DNA of 64,000 nt from Streptomyces sp. HM190 (lineage in GTDB: Bacteria; Actinomycetota; Actinomycetes; Streptomycetales; Streptomycetaceae): NCBI RefSeq assembly GCF_009857135.1, contig NZ_CP047318.1, forward strand, positions 7,254,001 through 7,318,000, written 5' to 3'. Under the pieces are notes generated by a model. The model did not search any database. It was not told the DNA's origin and saw only the letters and a program-made list of their open reading frames with translations. Every line of letters begins with the position of its first letter. Position 1 is the stretch's first letter. The position numbers and the translations under genes were made by a program. This document shows positions 50,071-58,679 of this stretch, piece by piece.

Positions 50071-50904
50071 ATGAAGATCCTCATCAGTGCGGACATGGAG
50101 GGCGCCACCGGTGTCACCTGGCCCGCCGACGTGCTGCCGGGTACCCCGCAGTGGGAGCGGTGCCGGGCGATGTTCACGTCCGACGTGAACGCCGCCGTGC
50201 TCGGCTTCCTCGACGGCGGCGCCGACGAGGTGCTGATCAACGAGGCGCACTGGACGATGCGCAACCTGCTCCTGGAGCAGCTGGACGAGCGGGCGCAGAT
50301 GCTCACCGGCCGGCACAAGGCGCTGTCCATGGTCGAGGGCGTGCAGCACGGCGACGTCGACGGCATCGCCTTCGTCGGCTACCACGCGGGCGCCGGCATG
50401 GAGGGCGTCCTCGCCCACACCTACCTCGCGAACTCCATCACCGGTGTGTGGGTGGACGGCGTACGGGCCAGCGAAGGGCTGCTGAACGCGCGGGTCGTCG
50501 CCGAGTTCGGGGTGCCCGTGGTGCTGGTGACCGGTGACGACGTGGCGTGCGAGGACGCCCTGGGGTACGCGCCCGGCGCGCTCAAGGTCGCGGTCAAGGA
50601 CCATGTGTCCCGGTACGCGGCGGTGTGCCGCACCCCGGCGCGGACCGCCGCCGACATCCGCGCGGCGGCGAAGGAGGCCGCGTCGCTCGCGGTCCGGCAC
50701 GAACCGGTGCGGGGCGGGCCCTTCACCGTGGCGCTGGAGTTCGACGCCGAGCACCTCGCGATGGCCGCGACCGTCGTACCGGGCGTGACCCGCACCGGCG
50801 AACGCAAGATCGCGTACACCAGCCCGACCATGTACGAGGGCATCCGCACCTTCAAGGCGGTCACGACGATCGTCTCGGCCGCGACGGAGGAGACCTATGG
50901 CTGA
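50071..50904 (+). CDS. M55 family D-aminopeptidase (DppA-like)
   Basis: A 277-residue zinc peptidase. The expected ligands are present: Asp8 and Glu10 (ISADMEGATGV), His60 (INEAHWTM), His105 (VGYHAGAG) and Glu135 (RASEGLLNA). DppA-type enzymes form ring decamers and split D-Ala-D-Ala and other D-amino-acid dipeptides. GAGG lies upstream of the ATG, and a TAACGT box is 8 bases before it. It is the first gene of a four-peptidase operon, overlapping the M20 gene by 8 bases, which suits recycling of wall or D-containing peptides. Confidence 0.9.
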   Translation: MKILISADMEGATGVTWPADVLPGTPQWERCRAMFTSDVNAAVLGFLDGGADEVLINEAHWTMRNLLLEQLDERAQMLTGRHKALSMVEGVQHGDVDGIAFVGYHAGAGMEGVLAHTYLANSITGVWVDGVRASEGLLNARVVAEFGVPVVLVTGDDVACEDALGYAPGALKVAVKDHVSRYAAVCRTPARTAADIRAAAKEAASLAVRHEPVRGGPFTVALEFDAEHLAMAATVVPGVTRTGERKIAYTSPTMYEGIRTFKAVTTIVSAATEETYG

Positions 50905-52228
50905 GCAGACGGCAACGGTGGACGAACAGGCGCTCGACGAGGTCGTCCGGTTCACCTCCGACCTGATCCGCTTCGACACCACCAACCGCGGCGGCGGCGA
51001 CTGCCGCGAGCGGCCCGCCGCCGAGTACGCCGCCGCACGGCTCGCCGAGGCCGGGCTCGAGCCCACGCTCCTGGAGCGCACCGAGGGCCGGACGAACGTC
51101 GTCGCCCGGATCGAGGGCACCGACCCCTCGGCGGACGCGCTGCTCGTCCACGGTCACCTCGACGTGGTGCCCGCGCGGGCCGAGGACTGGAGCGTGCACC
51201 CGTTCTCCGGGGAGATCCGCGACGGCGTGGTCTGGGGCCGGGGCGCCGTCGACATGAAGAACATGGACGCGATGATCCTCGCCGTCGTACGCCAGTGGGC
51301 CCGCCACGGCGTACGGCCCCGCCGCGACATCGTGATCGCGTTCACCGCCGACGAGGAGGCCAGCGCCGAGGACGGCTCCGGGTTCCTCGCCGACCGGCAC
51401 CCGGGCCTCTTCGAGGGCTGCACCGAGGGCATCAGCGAGTCCGGGGCGTTCACCTTCCACGACGGAGCCGGCCGGCAGCTCTACCCGATCGCCGCCGGCG
51501 AACGCGGCACCGGCTGGCTGAAGCTCACCGCGCGCGGCCGGGCCGGTCACGGCTCCAAGGTCAACCGGGACAACGCGGTGACCCGGCTGGCGACGGCGGT
51601 CGCCCGGATCGGCGCCCACGAGTGGCCCCTGCGGGTCACCCCGACCGTGCGCGCCGCCCTCACCGAGCTGGCCGCGCTGTACGGCGTCGACGCCGCGCTC
51701 GACGACCCCGAGGGCGTCGACCGGCTGCTGGAGAAGCTCGGCCCGGCCGCCGCCCTGGTCGAACCGACCGTGCGCAACAGCGCCAACCCGACCATGCTCG
51801 ACGCCGGCTACAAGATCAATGTGATCCCCGGGGAGGCCGTCGGCCATGTGGACGGACGGTACGTCCCCGGGGGCGAGGAGGAGTTCCGCGCGACCCTGGA
51901 CCACCTCACCGGGCCGTATGTGGACTGGGAGTTCGAGCACCGCGAGGTGGCCCTCCAGGCGCCGGTCGACTCGGTGACGTTCGCGCGGATGCGGGCCGCC
52001 GTCGAGGAGTTCGCCCCCGAAGGGCACGTGGTGCCGTACTGCATGGCCGGCGGCACGGACGCCAAGCAGTTCTCGCGCCTCGGGATCACCGGCTACGGCT
52101 TCGCGCCGCTGAAGCTCCCCGAGGGCTTCGACTACGCGGCCCTCTTCCACGGCGTCGACGAACGTGTCCCGGTGGAGGCACTCCGCTTCGGTGTCCGGGT
52201 ACTCGACCGCTTCCTGAGGACGGCCTAG
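50897..52228 (+). CDS. M20 family metallopeptidase
   Basis: A 443-residue co-catalytic zinc hydrolase. Metal ligands and the catalytic Glu are in LLVHGHLDVVPA, WGRGAVDMKN (bridging Asp), TADEEASAE (Glu-Glu), ISESGA and, at the end, ALFHGVDERVP. The dimerisation domain lies between (GRAGHGSKVNRDNAV). Family members split dipeptides or N-acyl amino acids. The start overlaps the D-aminopeptidase gene by 8 bases. It should be cytoplasmic (no signal peptide). Confidence 0.92.
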   Translation: MAEQTATVDEQALDEVVRFTSDLIRFDTTNRGGGDCRERPAAEYAAARLAEAGLEPTLLERTEGRTNVVARIEGTDPSADALLVHGHLDVVPARAEDWSVHPFSGEIRDGVVWGRGAVDMKNMDAMILAVVRQWARHGVRPRRDIVIAFTADEEASAEDGSGFLADRHPGLFEGCTEGISESGAFTFHDGAGRQLYPIAAGERGTGWLKLTARGRAGHGSKVNRDNAVTRLATAVARIGAHEWPLRVTPTVRAALTELAALYGVDAALDDPEGVDRLLEKLGPAAALVEPTVRNSANPTMLDAGYKINVIPGEAVGHVDGRYVPGGEEEFRATLDHLTGPYVDWEFEHREVALQAPVDSVTFARMRAAVEEFAPEGHVVPYCMAGGTDAKQFSRLGITGYGFAPLKLPEGFDYAALFHGVDERVPVEALRFGVRVLDRFLRTA

Positions 52229-52380
52229 CGACACCGGGCCCGCCCGCCGGGCGGAGGACGAGGACGTACCGACGAGGACGTACCGACCAGGACGCGACGA
52301 CGGGGCGTGACGACGGGGACGCGACGGCAGGGCCTAGGAGACGTCGGCCCGGGGAAGGCACAGACGGGGGACGAAAGGAG

Positions 52381-54390
52381 ATGGGGGAAAAGGTGCAGAC
52401 CCTGGCATACGGTTCATGGCCCTCGCCGATCGACGCGGCGCTCGCGGCCGCCCACGACGGCCACCCCGAGTTCGCGGGGTACGTCGGCGACGAGGCGTGG
52501 TGGACCGAACCACGCCCCGCCGAGGGCGGCAGGCGCACCCTCGTGCGGCGCACCCCCGACGGCACGGAGGAGCAGGTGCTGCCGGCGCCGTGGAACGTGC
52601 GCAGCCGCGTCATCGAGTACGGCGGACACCCGTGGGCCGGCGCCCTGCGGGACGGCGGACCCCTCGTGGTGTTCGTGAACTTCGCCGACCAGCGCCTCTA
52701 CCGGTACGAGCCCGGCGGGGAGCCCGTCCCGCTCACCCCCGTGTCCACGGTGGGTGGCGGGCTGCGCTGGGCCGATCCGCAACTGCACACCGAGCGGGAC
52801 GAGGTGTGGTGCCTCCTGGAGGAGTTCACCGGGGAGGCGCCCGCCGACGTACGGCGGGTCGTCGCCGCGGTACCGCTGGACGGCTCGGCGGCCGAGGACC
52901 GCGGCGCCGTCCGCGAGCTCTCCGACGGCGCCCACCGGTTCGTCACCGGGCCCCGGATCTCGCCCGACGGCCGACGTGCCGCGTGGCTCGCCTGGGACCA
53001 CCCGCGCATGCCCTGGGACGGCACCGAGCTGATCGTCGCCGACATCACCGACGACGGCACGCTGCACGGCGCGCGGACCGTCGAGGGCGGCCCCGACGAG
53101 TCGATCGCCCAGGTCGAGTGGGCCGCCGACGGCACCCTCGTGCACTCCAGTGACCGCACCGGCTACTGGAACCTGTACCGGCGCGACCACGACGGCCACA
53201 ACACGCCGCTGTGCGCCCGCGAGGAGGAGTTCGGCGGGCCGCTGTGGAAGATCGGCCTGCGCTGGTTCGCCCTGCTGGACAGCGGGCTCATCGCCGTCGT
53301 GCACGGCCGGGGCGCCACCGCGCTCGGCATCCTCGACCCCGAGACCGGCCAGATCACGGACGCGGCCGGTCCCTGGACCGAGTTCTCCCCGTCGCTCGCC
53401 ACCCACGGCGGCCGGGTCATCGCCATCGGCGCCAGCCCGCGCAGCGCGTACGAGGTCGTCGAACTGGACACCGCCCCCGCGGGCTCCGGCTCCACCGGCA
53501 CCCTCGCCGGCCGCGCCCGGGTCGTCGGGGCTGCGCACGTCGACCCGGTCGACCCCGCCCACTACCCCGAACCCCAGATCCGCACCTTCCTCGGTCCCGC
53601 CGGACGCGAGATCCACGCGCACGTCTACCCGCCCCACAACCCCGGCTGCCTCGCCCCCGGCACCGAACTCCCGCCGTACGTCGTCTGGGCGCACGGCGGG
53701 CCCACCAGCCGGGTGCCCCTGGTGCTCGACCTGACCATCGCGTACTTCACCTCGCGCGGCATCGGCGTCGCCGAGGTCAACTACGGGGGGTCCACCGGCT
53801 ACGGGCGGGAGTACCGCAACCGGCTGCGCGAGCAGTGGGGCGTCGTCGACGTCGAGGACTGCGCGGCCGTCGCCCTCGCCCTCGCCGACGAGGGCACCGC
53901 CGACCGGTCCCGGCTCGCCATCCGGGGCGGCAGCGCCGGCGGCTGGACCACCGCCGTCTCCCTCACCACCACCGACGTCTACGCCTGCGGAACCATCCTG
54001 TACCCGGTGCTGGACCTCACCCGGTGGGGGCCGGAGGAGACCCACGACTTCGAGTCGCGGTACCTGGAGAGCCTCGTCGGGCCGCGGGACGAGGATCCGA
54101 TGCGGTACGCGGAGCGGTCGCCCGCCGTGCACGCCGACCGGATCACCGCGCCCTTCCTGCTGCTCCAGGGCCTCGACGACGTGATCTGCCCGCCCTCGCA
54201 GTGCGAGCGGTTCCTGGCCCGGTTGGAGGGCGGGCGGGTGCCGCACGCGTACATCGCCTTCGAGGGGGAGGGGCACGGATTCCGGCGGGCGGAGACGATG
54301 GTGCGGGTCCTGGAGGCGGAGCTTTCGCTGTACGCGCAGGTCTTCGGGTTGAATCCTCCTGGAATCCCTACCCTGGAGCTCGCCAAGTGA
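52381..54390 (+). CDS. S9 family prolyl-oligopeptidase-like peptidase
   Basis: About 669 residues from ATG 52381; GTG 52393 is an alternative because AGGAG sits directly against the ATG. The N-terminal two thirds are a WD-like propeller (repeats such as RISPDGRRAAWLAWDHP). The C-terminal alpha/beta hydrolase has the nucleophile Ser518 in RGGSAGGWTT, Asp in LQGLDDVICPP and His in EGEGHGFRR. It hydrolyses short peptides, often after proline, in the cytoplasm. It is third in the peptidase operon and its stop overlaps the next start. Confidence 0.92.
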   Translation: MGEKVQTLAYGSWPSPIDAALAAAHDGHPEFAGYVGDEAWWTEPRPAEGGRRTLVRRTPDGTEEQVLPAPWNVRSRVIEYGGHPWAGALRDGGPLVVFVNFADQRLYRYEPGGEPVPLTPVSTVGGGLRWADPQLHTERDEVWCLLEEFTGEAPADVRRVVAAVPLDGSAAEDRGAVRELSDGAHRFVTGPRISPDGRRAAWLAWDHPRMPWDGTELIVADITDDGTLHGARTVEGGPDESIAQVEWAADGTLVHSSDRTGYWNLYRRDHDGHNTPLCAREEEFGGPLWKIGLRWFALLDSGLIAVVHGRGATALGILDPETGQITDAAGPWTEFSPSLATHGGRVIAIGASPRSAYEVVELDTAPAGSGSTGTLAGRARVVGAAHVDPVDPAHYPEPQIRTFLGPAGREIHAHVYPPHNPGCLAPGTELPPYVVWAHGGPTSRVPLVLDLTIAYFTSRGIGVAEVNYGGSTGYGREYRNRLREQWGVVDVEDCAAVALALADEGTADRSRLAIRGGSAGGWTTAVSLTTTDVYACGTILYPVLDLTRWGPEETHDFESRYLESLVGPRDEDPMRYAERSPAVHADRITAPFLLLQGLDDVICPPSQCERFLARLEGGRVPHAYIAFEGEGHGFRRAETMVRVLEAELSLYAQVFGLNPPGIPTLELAK

Positions 54391-55352
54391 CGACACCCCC
54401 GCCGACCCGCCCCCCGGCCCCCGCCGTGACCCCGCTGACCCGGCCCGCCCGCCTCGCGCCCGGCGCCCGGGTGGCCGTCGTCGCCCCCAGCGGGCCGGTG
54501 CCCGAGGAGCGGCTCAGCGCAGGGCTGGACCTCCTGCGCGGCTGGGACCTCGATCCCGTCGTCGCACCGCACGCGCTCGACCGGCACCCCGACTTCGACT
54601 ACCTCGCGGGCACCGACGCCGACCGGGCCGCCGACTTCCAGGCCGCCTGGTGCGACCCGTCCGTGGCCGCCGTGGTGTGCGCCCGCGGCGGCTACGGCGT
54701 GCAGCGGATGGCGGACCTGCTCGACTGGGACGCCCTTCGCGCGGCCGGGCCGAAGATCCTCGTCGGGTTCAGCGACATCACCGCGCTGCACGAGGCGTTC
54801 GCCACCCGGGCCGGACTGGTCACCCTGCACGGCCCGATGGCCGCCGGCGTCGACTTCCTCAAGAACACCCGCGCACAGGACCATCTGCGGGCCACCCTCT
54901 TCGCCCCCGAGTCGGTCCGCACGATCACCGCCGCGGACAGCACCGCCCTGGTCCCCGGCCGGGCGCGGGGCGTCCTGCTCGGCGGCTGCCTCTGCCTGCT
55001 CGCCGCGGAACTCGGCAACCCGTACGCCCGGCCGGGCGCGCGGGGCGCCCTGGTCTGCCTGGAGGACGTCGGCGAGGAGACCTACCGCCTCGACCGCTAT
55101 CTGACCCAGTTGCTGCGGGCCGGCTGGTTCGACGGCGTCGCCGGGGTCCTCCTCGGCTCCTGGGCCCAGTGCGAGCCGTACGAGCGGGTCCGGGCCCTGC
55201 TCGTGGACCGCCTCGGCGGGCTCGGTGTGCCGACGGTGGAGGAGTTCGGCTTCGGCCACTGCGACGGAGCGCTGACCGTCCCGTTCGGCGTGACGGCCGA
55301 ACTGGACGCCGACGCGGGCACGCTGACGCTGGACGAGCCGGCGCTGGTCTGA
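54387..55352 (+). CDS. S66 family LD-carboxypeptidase
   Basis: About 321 residues from GTG 54387, overlapping the upstream stop by 4 bases. The serine nucleophile is Ser129 in VGFSDITALHEAF, with VVCARGGYGVQRM before it, the Glu in LEDVGEETYRLDRYL and the His in FGFGHCDGALTVPFG. LD-carboxypeptidases remove the terminal D-Ala from L,D-bonded murein tetrapeptides during recycling. With a D-aminopeptidase as the first gene, the operon looks built to degrade wall peptides. A 14-base-stem terminator follows. Confidence 0.92.
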   Translation: MTTPPPTRPPAPAVTPLTRPARLAPGARVAVVAPSGPVPEERLSAGLDLLRGWDLDPVVAPHALDRHPDFDYLAGTDADRAADFQAAWCDPSVAAVVCARGGYGVQRMADLLDWDALRAAGPKILVGFSDITALHEAFATRAGLVTLHGPMAAGVDFLKNTRAQDHLRATLFAPESVRTITAADSTALVPGRARGVLLGGCLCLLAAELGNPYARPGARGALVCLEDVGEETYRLDRYLTQLLRAGWFDGVAGVLLGSWAQCEPYERVRALLVDRLGGLGVPTVEEFGFGHCDGALTVPFGVTAELDADAGTLTLDEPALV

Positions 55353-55407
55353 GCCGGCACCGGTCCCGGGCGGAGCCAGGGACACCGGGGGTGCCGGAGG
55401 CGTGCTG

Positions 55408-55437
55408 CCCCGCCCGGCGGGCTCCCGCCGGGCGGGG
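55408..55437 (+). terminator. Strong hairpin after the peptidase operon
   Basis: A perfect 14-base stem with arms 55408-55421 and 55424-55437 and only 2 unpaired bases, all G/C. It lies 56 bases after the LD-carboxypeptidase stop and closes the operon. No T-run. Confidence 0.75.
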
Positions 55438-55464
55438 AGCGCCGCCGCGTCGCATGCTGGTCGT

Positions 55465-55725
55465 ATGAGCCCGAAGACCACCACGTCGGACCGAGGCAGG
55501 GCCAGGGCACGCGGACCCCGGCAGTGGGGGGACATGCTGACGCCCGGCAGGGTCACCGTCGGCCTGCTCGCCGTGCTCGCTCTCGTCTTCATCTTCGAGA
55601 ACACCCGGACCACCCGGATCAGACTGCTGATCCCCGAGGTCACGATGCCACTGTGGCTGGCGCTGCTCGGGACGGCGCTGATCGGAGCGGTGTGCGGGGC
55701 GTACTTCATGAAGCGCCGCTGGTGA
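55465..55725 (+). CDS. LapA-domain (DUF1049) small membrane protein
   Basis: An 86-residue protein. After a basic N-terminus it has two helices: VTVGLLAVLALVFIFENT, then RIRLLIPEVTMPLWLALLGTALIGAVCGAYF, ending in KRRW. The N-x-x-x-x-x-hydrophobic signature with F-x-x-E-N-T is that of LapA domains. Role in Gram-positives is unknown. No clear ribosome binding site. Confidence 0.8.
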   Translation: MSPKTTTSDRGRARARGPRQWGDMLTPGRVTVGLLAVLALVFIFENTRTTRIRLLIPEVTMPLWLALLGTALIGAVCGAYFMKRRW

Positions 55726-55792
55726 GACGGACCACCTCACCAGGACCCCGGCCGGGCGGCGGGTGAGCGCCGGCTCGGCGTACCGTGGCGGG

Positions 55793-56356
55793 GTGTCCGA
55801 GAACATGCGCCCTCTCGCCGAAGGTCCCCGGGTGGGGATACGGCCCTTCACCCTCGACGACGGCCCCGAGTTCGTCGCGCGGGCACGGGAGAGCCGGGAC
55901 CTGCACCACCCGTGGCTCTTCCCGCCCACCACACCCGCCGCGTACGCCACCTACGCGGGCCGGCTCATCGAGGACCCCGCCAAGGCCGGGTTCCTGGTCT
56001 GCGAGCGGGACGGCGGGGCGATTGCCGGGTTCGTCAACATCAACAACATCGTGGAGGGCGCCTTCCAGTGCGGCGCCCTCGGCTACGGGGCCTTCGCCCA
56101 CGCCGCCGGCCGGGGGCTGATGGGGGAGGGGCTCCGGCTGGTCGTCGCGCACGCGTTCACCGCCCTGGGACTGCACCGGCTGGAGATCAACGTGCAGCCC
56201 GGCAACGCCGCCTCCATCGCCCTGGCCCGGCGCTGCGGGTTCCGGCTGGAGGGCTTCTCGCCCGACTTCCTGTTCGTCGACGGGGCATGGCGGGACCACG
56301 AGCGGTGGGCGCTCACGACCCGCATGTGGTCCGACCACCTGGCCGACCGCCCCTGA
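55793..56356 (+). CDS. GNAT-family acetyltransferase (RimJ/RimL type)
   Basis: About 187 residues from GTG 55793; TACCGT lies 6 bases before it, so a leaderless start is possible, and ATG 55805 is the alternative. Motifs are VGIRPFTLDDGPEFVARA, ALGYGAFAHAAGRGLMGEGL, HRLEINVQPGNAASIALARRCGF and a LEGFSPDFLF end, as in ribosomal-protein-type N-acetyltransferases. The acceptor is unknown. Confidence 0.87.
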   Translation: MSENMRPLAEGPRVGIRPFTLDDGPEFVARARESRDLHHPWLFPPTTPAAYATYAGRLIEDPAKAGFLVCERDGGAIAGFVNINNIVEGAFQCGALGYGAFAHAAGRGLMGEGLRLVVAHAFTALGLHRLEINVQPGNAASIALARRCGFRLEGFSPDFLFVDGAWRDHERWALTTRMWSDHLADRP

Positions 56357-56750
56357 GAACGGCATCCGGGACGCGTACGACGACGACCGGACCGAGCCGG
56401 CCGCCCTGAAGATCCCCGTGGTCACCGTCGGGGACCTGCGCACCTGGGACCCGGTCGACCTCGCACGGGTCACCGCGCAGAGCTACGAGACGCCCGCACT
56501 CGGCGGGTTCTGGGTCCACCTCGACGCCGACGTCCTCGACCCGTCCGTCATGCCCGCCGTCGACAGCCCCGACCCCGACGGACTGCTCCCCGACGAACTG
56601 ACAGCACTGCTCGGCCCGTTGGTGACGTCACCGCACTGCGTCGGCCTCAACGTCACCATCTACGACCCCGATCTGGACCTCGACGGCACCGCGGGCGCCC
56701 TGCTCACGGACATCGTGCGGTCCGTGTTCGCCGGACGCCCCCGAGGCTGA
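56353..56750 (+). pseudogene. C-terminal remnant of an arginase/agmatinase-family protein
   Basis: The frame carries only the last about 130 residues of an ureohydrolase: VVTVGDLRTWDP, FWVHLDADVLDPSVMPAVDSP with the D-x-D metal pair, and VGLNVTIYDPDLDLDGTAGALLTDIV. The N-terminal half with the first metal ligands (GGDHS, DAHAD) is missing. The remnant begins right at the stop of the GNAT gene, so a deletion probably joined them. A GTG at 56418 could start a 110-residue peptide, but it could not bind both metals. Confidence 0.8.
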
Positions 56751-56769
56751 GGGGCCGTCGCGCCGCCGG

Positions 56770-57123
56770 CTATCCCGGCGCGCGGCGGTCGGCGTACTCG
56801 TACACCGTGCCGTCCGGGTGCACCGCGATCAGGTTGCGGCCGACTGGCGTCGGCACCGGGCCCGCCAGGACCCGGGCACCGGAGGCGGTGAGCACCCGGT
56901 TCGCCTCGTCGACGTCCTCGACCGCGAGGGTGGCGGTCACCTTCCGCAGCACCTCCAGCTCGGCCTCCGGGCCGCTCATCAGCAGGAAGCACCCCACCGC
57001 GGCGACCTGGACGCCACCGCGCTCGAAGCGCATCGCCGGTGCGCCCGAGAGTCTCTCGTAGAACGGCACCGCGGCCTCAAGGTCGTCGACGCAGATACGG
57101 AGCGTGGTTCCGAGAATCTCCAT
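56770..57123 (-). CDS. VOC (glyoxalase/bleomycin-resistance) family protein
   Basis: A 117-residue single-module protein from ATG 57123. It reads LRICVDDLEAAVPFYERLSG, then FLLMSGPEAELEVLRKVTATLAVEDVDEANRVL, and ends NLIAVHPDGTVYEYADRR, the typical beta-alpha-beta-beta-beta pairs. Function and metal use are unknown. Confidence 0.85.
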   Translation of the reverse strand: MEILGTTLRICVDDLEAAVPFYERLSGAPAMRFERGGVQVAAVGCFLLMSGPEAELEVLRKVTATLAVEDVDEANRVLTASGARVLAGPVPTPVGRNLIAVHPDGTVYEYADRRAPG

Positions 57124-57133
57124 ACGGAGGAGC

Positions 57134-57193
57134 CTAGTGCCGCGGCAGGTGACGTTTGCCCGACGGGGCAAACGTTGCCTGACGGGGCACTAG
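57134..57193. repeat. 60-base imperfect palindrome
   Basis: Two 28-base arms around GACG pair at about 24 positions. The outer arms are CTAGTGCC (57134-57141) and GGCACTAG (57186-57193); the inner arms are ACGTTTGCCC (57152-57161) and GGGCAAACGT (57166-57175). It lies just upstream of the VOC gene. Such large mobile-looking palindromes are candidates for interspersed repeats. Confidence 0.75.
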
Positions 57194-57391
57194 TTGGAAG
57201 TCCGCCGGGAACGGCCGCGAAGGAGATCGCCGCGGACGGCCGCGTTCGGCGGGACCGGCGGGCGGGTCCGCGTGACGGGCCTGACGCGCGGGCGCCGCGC
57301 CGACCGCGGGGCGGCGGTCGCCCGAGGGAGGCCGCCGCCCTCACGCGCACCCGGTCCGGACGACCGCACACGCACCCGGCCCGGACGTCAC

Positions 57392-57432
57392 TCGGCCCGG
57401 ACGATGGGGAGAGAAGGCACCGTCCGGGCCGA
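57392..57432 (-). terminator. Terminator hairpin after the F420-dependent oxidoreductase gene
   Basis: TCGGCCCGGACG (57392-57403) and CGTCCGGGCCGA (57421-57432) form a perfect 12-base stem with a 17-base loop. It lies 26 bases past the stop of the leftward gene at 57459. The rest of the gap from 57194 shows no gene. Confidence 0.65.
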
Positions 57433-57458
57433 GAGTCCGGGGGAGGGGTGGGGCGGCG

Positions 57459-58418
57459 TCAGCCCTGGCGGAGCTGCGGCAGCACCTTCGTGCGGTAGAA
57501 GTCGAAGAAGCCGCGCTGGTCGGGACCTATCTGGCCGACGTACACGCGGTCGAAGCCCGCCTCGACGAAGGCCCGCAGCTCACGGACGTGCTCGTCGATG
57601 TCGTCGCCGCACACCGTGTTCTCGGCGACCATCTCCTCGGTCACCAGGGGTTCCAACTGCTCGAAGTGGCGGGGCGTCGGCAGGATCTGGGCCATCTCGC
57701 CGGGCAGGAACTGGTTCGGCCAGAGGCGGTGGACCGTGCGGACGGCCTCCTCGCGGTCCTGGCCCCAGCACACCTTCGTACCGCCGCTGACGAGCCTGCC
57801 GCCTCCGCCGCCCTTGCGGTACTGCGTCACCATCTCCTCGTCCGGTCCCATGGTGATGAAGCCGTCGCCGACCCGGGCGGCGAGCCCCGCGGCCTTGGGC
57901 CCGAACCCGGAGACGTCGATCGGGACGGGTTCGTCGGGGACGGTGTGGAGGCGGGCGTTCTCCACCGTGTAGTGAGGCCCGTGGTGGGTGACCTCCTCAC
58001 CGGTGAACAGGCGCCGCATGATCTGGATCGACTCCTCCAGCATCTCCAGGCGCACGTTCGCCGGCGGCCAGTGCGTGCCGAGGACGTGCTCGTTGAGGGC
58101 CTCGCCCGACCCGAGGCCGAGCCTGAACCGGCCGCCGGTCATCACCGCGCTGGTCGCCGCGGCCTGCGCCACCACCGCCGGGTGGATCCGCACGGTCGGG
58201 CAGGTCACCGCCGTCTCGACCGGCAGCGACACGGCCTCCGAGAGAGCGCCGATCACCGACCACACGAACGGGCTCTGGCCCTGCGCGTCGTTCCACGGGT
58301 GGTAGTGGTCCGAGATCCACAGGCAGTCGAATCCGGCCTGCTCGGCCATCCTCGCCTGCTCGATGAGGTCAGCGGGACCGAACTCCTCGGTCGCCAGGAA
58401 GTAGCCGAACTCAGGCAT
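57459..58418 (-). CDS. LLM-class F420-dependent oxidoreductase (FGD/G6PDH-like)
   Basis: A 319-residue luciferase-like TIM barrel starting MPEFGYFLATEEFGPADLIEQAR, as in the F420-dependent glucose-6-phosphate-dehydrogenase-like family. FDCLWISDHYHPW, TAVTCPTVRIHPAVVAQAAAT, FRLGLGSGEALNEHVLG and FDRVYVGQIGPDQ are conserved blocks for F420 and substrate. True substrate is uncertain. The start at ATG 58418 fits the family; the upstream frame does not. Confidence 0.9.
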   Translation of the reverse strand: MPEFGYFLATEEFGPADLIEQARMAEQAGFDCLWISDHYHPWNDAQGQSPFVWSVIGALSEAVSLPVETAVTCPTVRIHPAVVAQAAATSAVMTGGRFRLGLGSGEALNEHVLGTHWPPANVRLEMLEESIQIMRRLFTGEEVTHHGPHYTVENARLHTVPDEPVPIDVSGFGPKAAGLAARVGDGFITMGPDEEMVTQYRKGGGGGRLVSGGTKVCWGQDREEAVRTVHRLWPNQFLPGEMAQILPTPRHFEQLEPLVTEEMVAENTVCGDDIDEHVRELRAFVEAGFDRVYVGQIGPDQRGFFDFYRTKVLPQLRQG

Positions 58419-58679
58419 GGGGGGTGTCCTCCGCGGGGGGCGGGTCAGGTCGCGGTCCGGGTACCCGCAGCCCGCGGCGGAAACCCGCGTCCTCCGGGGC
58501 CCCGCCGGTTTGGGCGCCCCTACCAGGGGGACGCGGTAGGCCCGTACGGCGCGGGGCCACCGCCCCGAGGACGAGGCCGTACACACACATCGGACCACCG
58601 AGGCCTACCCGACGAGGCCTCCACGCCTGAGGCCTCCACGACCGAGGACTCCGTACGCGCGACCCACCGGAGGCGAACC

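Noticed and set aside
51295..52380. Upstream extension of the S9 peptidase frame
   Set aside because: It overlaps the M20 peptidase gene in another frame and shows no homology.
57194..57458. Rightward open frame starting near 57194
   Set aside because: Arg/Pro-rich without a domain, crosses the terminator hairpin and overlaps the F420 enzyme gene.
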